Below, in pieces: positions 6,189 to 8,664 of a stretch of 8,664 nt of DNA. The notes under the pieces were generated by a model. The model searched no databases. It saw nothing but the letters and a program-made list of their open reading frames with translations, and was not told the origin of the DNA. A program made the position numbers and the translations under genes. Source of the DNA: Deltaproteobacteria bacterium (GTDB lineage Bacteria > Desulfobacterota > DSM-4660 > Desulfatiglandales > B25-G16); NCBI GenBank assembly GCA_019310745.1, contig JAFDDS010000043.1:1-8664 (forward strand). Direction: 5' to 3'. How positions within the stretch are numbered: position 1 is the stretch's first letter; each line of letters begins with the position of its first letter.

Positions 6189-6204
6189 CCCCGATACATC
6201 GGGG
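6189..6204. repeat. GC-rich palindrome (CCCCGAT-AC-ATCGGGG)
   Basis: Seven-base arms are separated by two bases, and it would fold as a 6-bp stem with a TACA loop. It is strikingly GC-rich for this AT-rich spacer and lies 82 bp upstream of the thioesterase ATG. There is no T tract on either side. It could be a copy of a dispersed intergenic repeat; only one copy is in this window. Confidence 0.4.
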
Positions 6205-6285
6205 GCACCTTATGAAGAATTACCCTAAAATGTAATGATGACATAATGTAAAATTGAGAAACTTAACATAGAAGAGGTTTAATCT

Positions 6286-6713
6286 ATGGATAATAATCTC
6301 ACTCAAAAAAGAATTGACTTTCTTGCCAAGGATTATTCTCGGGGATTTATCAAATATTGTGGGCTACAGGCCTTAAAAATAAAGAAAGGATCATTTGAAT
6401 CACAGATTCTTATCGGGGAAAATCATCGAACACAGGATAATTTTATTCATGCTGGCCTTATGGCTACTATGGCTTTACCATGGTTTCTGAAGATTACCGG
6501 ATACTCACTATTGAATTTAAAATCAATTTCTTAAAACCCGCCTACGGCAGTGCCTTGAAATGTCGCTCTCACGTAATTAACAAAGGGAAACATATCATAG
6601 TATCTGAATCGAAGGTATATGATGTGAGGGGCAAGAGCGAAAAGTTGGTAGCGAAAGGTATAGTTACTATGATGGCAGTGCCTGCGGAAAACATAGCAAA
6701 GGCCAAATTTTGA
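6286..6713 (+). pseudogene. Hotdog-fold PaaI-type thioesterase, frameshifted by an internal deletion
   Basis: The N-terminal part (6286-6475, MDNNLTQKRI...) reads to IHAGLMATMA, the start of the conserved hotdog helix. The rest of the family sequence (FTMVSEDYRILTIEFKINF...) continues in another frame from about 6474 to the TGA at 6713. The first frame meets a stop at 6532-6534 after unrelated residues. Compared with the pattern I know for this subfamily (a MADHTAGYAA-like segment joining the two parts), about 25 bp are missing at the junction near 6471-6476, which accounts exactly for the frame change. The missing part includes the usual active-site Asp region. The ATG has AGAGG 8 nt upstream. 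Intact relatives hydrolyse acyl-CoA thioesters in the cytoplasm. The product is probably inactive, though two fragments of 82 and 77 residues could be translated. The gene ends 9 bp from the convergent zinc-ribbon gene. Confidence 0.8.
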
Positions 6714-6722
6714 TTTTATGTA

Positions 6723-7007
6723 CTATTTCTTCCTAAACAAATCTTCTAAAGCCTTTTTTGCCGCTGCTTTTCTGCCAGACTCAACCTCCTTTGAACCTTT
6801 TAAGACAAAATACTCGCAAATGTTAGCCTTTTCCTTGTCAACCGTCCTCTCAGCCAATACTTCTTTACACTCATTATAGGATCCTGAATCATAGAATTTG
6901 CATTGCAGACAACAATGGAGATCGCGACCGCATTGGGGACAAGTATCATTACGAGAAACCCTGCCTGCAAATTCTATTTCTTGATTGCAGAAGACACACG
7001 TTATCAT
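6723..7007 (-). CDS. Small zinc-ribbon protein of unknown function
   Basis: A 94-residue cysteine-rich protein beginning MITCVFCNQEI. Cysteine pairs are C4-x2-C7, CPQC (about 23-26), the cluster HCCLQC (31-36) and later single cysteines in YNECKE and NICEYF. The order CxxC...CPxCGRDLxxCxxCxFYD...NxCxExxAERxxDKExANxCEYF resembles a conserved bacterial family of uncharacterised small proteins. Metal binding, probably two zinc sites, is inferred from the cysteine pattern. A lysine-rich helix forms the C-terminus (about 72-94). The start at 7007 is chosen for its Shine-Dalgarno; an in-frame upstream extension to 7100 lacks one. The gene is convergent with the thioesterase remnant and divergent from the gene at 7275. 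The function is unknown. Confidence 0.8.
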   Translation of the reverse strand: MITCVFCNQEIEFAGRVSRNDTCPQCGRDLHCCLQCKFYDSGSYNECKEVLAERTVDKEKANICEYFVLKGSKEVESGRKAAAKKALEDLFRKK

Positions 7008-7012
7008 ATTAA

Positions 7013-7019
7013 CCTTCCC
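7013..7019 (-). promoter_or_regulatory. Ribosome binding site fixing the zinc-ribbon protein start
   Basis: GGGAAGG lies 5 nt upstream of the ATG at 7007, favouring the 94-residue product over a longer reading from 7100. Confidence 0.6.
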
Positions 7020-7274
7020 ACAATAATAGGCTACAGGCAAATTTACATACTCAAACTCTGGTGTACACCCTATCGAGCTGTCAAAAAGGTAGAGATGCAT
7101 CCACCGCTATTACTTCCTCACCATTTATTTTAATCTCATCATGTGTTTTCAATTTCTATACAATACCACACATATATCTGTAAAGAGAAATACCCTTGTC
7201 TTTTAACGAATAATTTAATAAATAATAGTGTATTCATACATTGATACGGCCTTGTTGAACATCTAAAATTGGTC

Positions 7275-7523
7275 ATGATGGAAGAGTATAAAAAAACAGC
7301 AACTCTTGAAAATGAGATTGAATCCCGACTCTTGGATTCCATACTTAACGAACGAAATATCCCCCATCGCATCACATCTTATCATGATACAGCTTACGAC
7401 GGTCTGTATCAGACTCAGAAAGGATGGGGCTACATCAGCGCACCAGAGTCCTATATAAAAGAGATACAAGAAATTATCTCCTCTTTAAGAGAAGAATCTA
7501 ATCTACCTGATACTGTATGGTAA
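7275..7523 (+). CDS. Small conserved hypothetical protein, DUF2007-like
   Basis: An 82-residue soluble protein with a highly charged, mixed alpha/beta profile: a strand near 7-12 (KTATLENE), helix about 12-28 (EIESRLLDSILNERNI), then a conserved-looking core SYHDTAYDGLYQTQKGWGYISAPE (about 35-58, key residues H37, D38, Y41 and the QTQKGWG run), and a C-terminal helix (about 59-74). The layout of an element sensing 'which ligand or protein' followed by a helix resembles DUF2007-type proteins (often called putative signal-transducing proteins), whose function is not established. The start is uncertain: ATG at 7275 or 7278, with TTG at 7269 also in frame, and no strong Shine-Dalgarno for any. 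It has its own transcription unit, with 265 bp before the next gene. Confidence 0.75.
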   Translation: MMEEYKKTATLENEIESRLLDSILNERNIPHRITSYHDTAYDGLYQTQKGWGYISAPESYIKEIQEIISSLREESNLPDTVW

Positions 7524-7539
7524 AATTTTTATTTTATCG

Positions 7540-7581
7540 TGACTGTATTCAATGAATGTCGTTTGCTGATAGTCATTTTTT
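7540..7581 (+). terminator. Weak candidate terminator after the DUF2007-like gene
   Basis: TGACT (7540-7544) pairs with AGTCA (7571-7575), followed by six Ts. The stem is only 5 bp with a long, partly self-pairing interior (ATTCA/TGAAT), so this is a weak call based mainly on position and the T run. Confidence 0.25.
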
Positions 7582-7718
7582 ACTCATAAGCGCTCCTAAT
7601 AACCGGGTACGTTGCGTATATATTGCCGTCGTATATCCCATTATATATACGAATATATTACTATTTGAAAGTTGTTGGAATACTTATAGCCGTTCACGGT
7701 TGAAAAAGGTTTAGTCCG

Positions 7719-7736
7719 GCCTGCTTGCCGGCAGGC
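7719..7736. repeat. GC-rich hairpin upstream of the B12-binding protein gene
   Basis: GCCTGC-TTGCCG-GCAGGC lies in an otherwise AT-rich spacer, about 50 bp before the ATG at 7788. There is no T run directly after it. It resembles the GC-rich palindromes often dispersed between genes; it could also act as a leader structure. No B12-box or other riboswitch core is recognisable around it. Confidence 0.4.
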
Positions 7737-7775
7737 ATAGAATCTGTGAACAGGTGCAAATATTTTTTTTATACC

Positions 7776-7781
7776 AAGGAG
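7776..7781 (+). promoter_or_regulatory. Ribosome binding site fixing the B12-binding protein start
   Basis: AAGGAG lies 6 nt before the ATG at 7788, which excludes the longer in-frame reading from 7725 (its extra residues show no resemblance to the family). Confidence 0.75.
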
Positions 7782-7787
7782 CTAAAC

Positions 7788-8186
7788 ATGGAACAAAGAA
7801 AAATAAGAATTCTACTTGGGAAATTCGGAGAAGGCCATAAAGAAGCCGTGCTTGCCCTGGCAAGAAACTTCAGCGAAGTCGGCTTTGAGGTAATATTTAC
7901 AGAATTGCAGGAACCAGATGCAATCGTACGTTCAGCGATACAGGAATCAGTAGATCATATTGGAATAACCACACTACCTGGTACTGATATACAAGCGTTT
8001 ACTGAGATAAAAAGGCTTCTAAAAAAGGAAAATAGTGAGCATATAACAGTTACAGCAGGTGGTTTTTTGGATGAAAAGGAAATCTCTTTGATAAAAGAAA
8101 TGGGTGTAATGAAATTTTTCCCAAAAGGAACATCTTTCGAAGAATTGATCGAATGGTCAAAGGAAAATATCAGACACAAAAAATGA
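7788..8186 (+). CDS. Stand-alone B12-binding domain protein (methylmalonyl-CoA mutase small-domain type)
   Basis: A 132-residue single-domain protein matching the Rossmann-like cobalamin-binding domain at the C-terminus of methylmalonyl-CoA mutases: KIRILLGKFGEGHKEAVLALARNFSEVGFEV at the start, HIGITTLPG (58-65) in place of the usual VGVSSL segment, and ITVTAGGF (86-93) in place of the VxxGG segment. The cobalamin motif D-x-H-x-x-G appears as E15-G-H17-x-x-A20. The axial-ligand histidine is kept, but the Asp and Gly are replaced. Free-standing domains of this type serve as small subunits of mutases or as sensors or corrinoid carriers; no mutase large subunit or methyltransferase is in the window. 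The next gene follows after 29 bp on the same strand, so the two probably form an operon. B12 binding is plausible but weakened, and a cofactor-free role is possible. Confidence 0.85.
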   Translation: MEQRKIRILLGKFGEGHKEAVLALARNFSEVGFEVIFTELQEPDAIVRSAIQESVDHIGITTLPGTDIQAFTEIKRLLKKENSEHITVTAGGFLDEKEISLIKEMGVMKFFPKGTSFEELIEWSKENIRHKK

Positions 8187-8215
8187 TCTCCTATTGTACG
8201 TGAGCGTTAGTTGTT

Positions 8216-8664
8216 ATGAAAAAAAACATTCAGAGTTGTGAGGAGTGTGGGAAAACAGTTGCAAGTGAAAAAATAGTTATTATTGATAATAGGCCTCTCT
8301 GTCTGACCTGTATATATGGAAAAATAAAACCATTCAAAATTTATCCAATTGGGCACGTCAGAAATGAGTTAGAAAGAGGCAAAAAAGATTTTGGCCTCAG
8401 TGGAAAAAAAAATATATCATGCATTGACCTCTATCCATCACAAAAACGTTTTATGTATAAGTTAGAAGAGGAAAAGTTATTAACCATTGTTTATTTCCTG
8501 CATCAAACGAAATCCGTGAAATCGGTCTTTAAAAGAGGCCTTGATGGTAAGGAAGTTGGAGTTTTTGCATCACGTACCCCATATAGACTTTCTAAGATAG
8601 GAATCCAGGATGTTACATTGCTAAAGATTGAAGGAACAACCCTGTATGTTGAAGGACTGGATGC
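8216..8664 (+). CDS. Zinc-finger plus TsaA/TrmO-like domain protein (149 residues visible; continues beyond right edge)
   Basis: The N-terminus carries a small treble-clef or LIM-like metal site: C8-x2-C11 and C29-x2-C32 (CEECGK...RPLCLTC). From about residue 42 comes a TsaA/YaeB domain: IYPIGHVRN (42-50), the strand IVYFLHQ (91-97), GVFASRTPYR (115-124) and TTLYVEGLDA (140-149), where the window ends just before the usual DGTPVLDIKPY. Members of this family include TrmO, which methylates N6-threonylcarbamoyladenosine in tRNA using S-adenosylmethionine. Here the usual R-P-N-P-I-G segment reads R-L-S-K-I-G (124-129), so the PNP part of the cofactor/active-site loop is lost. The function may therefore differ from tRNA methylation, and I give no symbol. 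The start is ATG 8216 with only a weak upstream GTGAG. It follows the B12-binding protein by 29 bp. Confidence 0.85.
   Translation, partial: MKKNIQSCEECGKTVASEKIVIIDNRPLCLTCIYGKIKPFKIYPIGHVRNELERGKKDFGLSGKKNISCIDLYPSQKRFMYKLEEEKLLTIVYFLHQTKSVKSVFKRGLDGKEVGVFASRTPYRLSKIGIQDVTLLKIEGTTLYVEGLD

Larger units (their letters stand above)
5932..6285. other. 354-bp divergent intergenic region
   Basis: There is no credible coding sequence. It contains a 52-bp imperfect inverted repeat (5975-6026), a TGCAAAAT octamer in the centre of that repeat (5997-6004), and a GC-rich hairpin (6189-6204). The rest, including the GC-richer stretch 6110-6185, does not match an RNA gene that I recognise. It separates the divergent acyl-CoA dehydrogenase and thioesterase genes, so it probably contains both promoters. 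No convincing -35/-10 or -24/-12 pair was found. Confidence 0.6.

Noticed and set aside
7675..7691. A -24/-12 promoter for the B12-binding protein (TTGGAATACTTATAGCC)
   Set aside because: The spacing is right, but the -12 reads TAGC and the -24 is poor; no enhancer-like repeats are nearby.
7600..7787. Cobalamin riboswitch in front of the B12-binding protein gene
   Set aside because: No B12-box-like sequence or core junction can be found; the only clear structure is one short GC-rich hairpin.
1..8664. CRISPR array, insertion sequence, integrase or phage genes
   Set aside because: There are no regularly spaced repeats beyond one two-copy tandem repeat, and no transposase, integrase or phage-type protein in any frame.

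Overview
The window looks like a low-GC chromosomal segment from an anaerobic, respiring bacterium. The evidence is an exported molybdopterin formate dehydrogenase, an exported 11-haem c-type cytochrome, a sigma-54 activator, an acyl-CoA dehydrogenase and a B12-binding protein. Lineages that commonly combine these traits include Desulfobacterota, Nitrospirota and anammox Planctomycetes. The sequence alone does not let me choose among them. UGA is used as an ordinary stop by the acyl-CoA dehydrogenase and by the B12-binding protein, so the genetic code is standard.

Left half, all on the minus strand (read right to left): a PAS/AAA+/Fis sigma-54 activator (3094-4449), a multihaem cytochrome (1549-2883), an exported single-domain rhodanese (970-1407) with a clear intrinsic terminator (912-947), and the N-terminal 184 residues of a Tat-exported formate dehydrogenase catalytic subunit (1-552, running off the left edge). 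The formate dehydrogenase gene has its own leader. It carries a near-consensus -24/-12 promoter (684-699), and 96 to 215 bp upstream of that lie two copies of an ATTGCA-N4-TGCAAW inverted repeat, placed where sigma-54 enhancer sites normally sit. The activator encoded nearby is the obvious candidate regulator.

The main find is in the cytochrome gene. Its reading frame is interrupted by a single in-frame TGA at codon 67. The TGA lies between the signal peptide plus first haem motif and the other ten haem motifs. It is followed, 8 nt later, by a perfect 9-bp hairpin with a GUU loop, which matches the known bacterial SECIS layout. I interpret the gene as encoding a selenocysteine-containing undecahaem cytochrome c, not two genes or a pseudogene. 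The formate dehydrogenase belongs to a family that often carries selenocysteine too, with the relevant codon just outside the window.

Right half: an acyl-CoA dehydrogenase (4735-5931, minus, TTG start) diverges from a hotdog thioesterase gene (6286-6713, plus). The thioesterase gene is broken by what looks like a deletion of about 25 bp in its active-site region. The spacer between them holds a 52-bp inverted repeat. Then come a small zinc-ribbon protein (6723-7007, minus), a small conserved protein resembling DUF2007-type proteins (7275-7523, plus), a stand-alone B12-binding domain with a weakened cobalamin motif (7788-8186, plus), and a zinc-finger/TsaA (TrmO-like) protein that leaves the window on the right (8216-8664, plus) and has lost the usual PNP motif.

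Functionally, the left half reads as a formate-oxidising or electron-transfer module at the periplasmic face with sigma-54 control. The right half is a mixture of fatty-acyl metabolism remnants and small accessory proteins with no clear common pathway.
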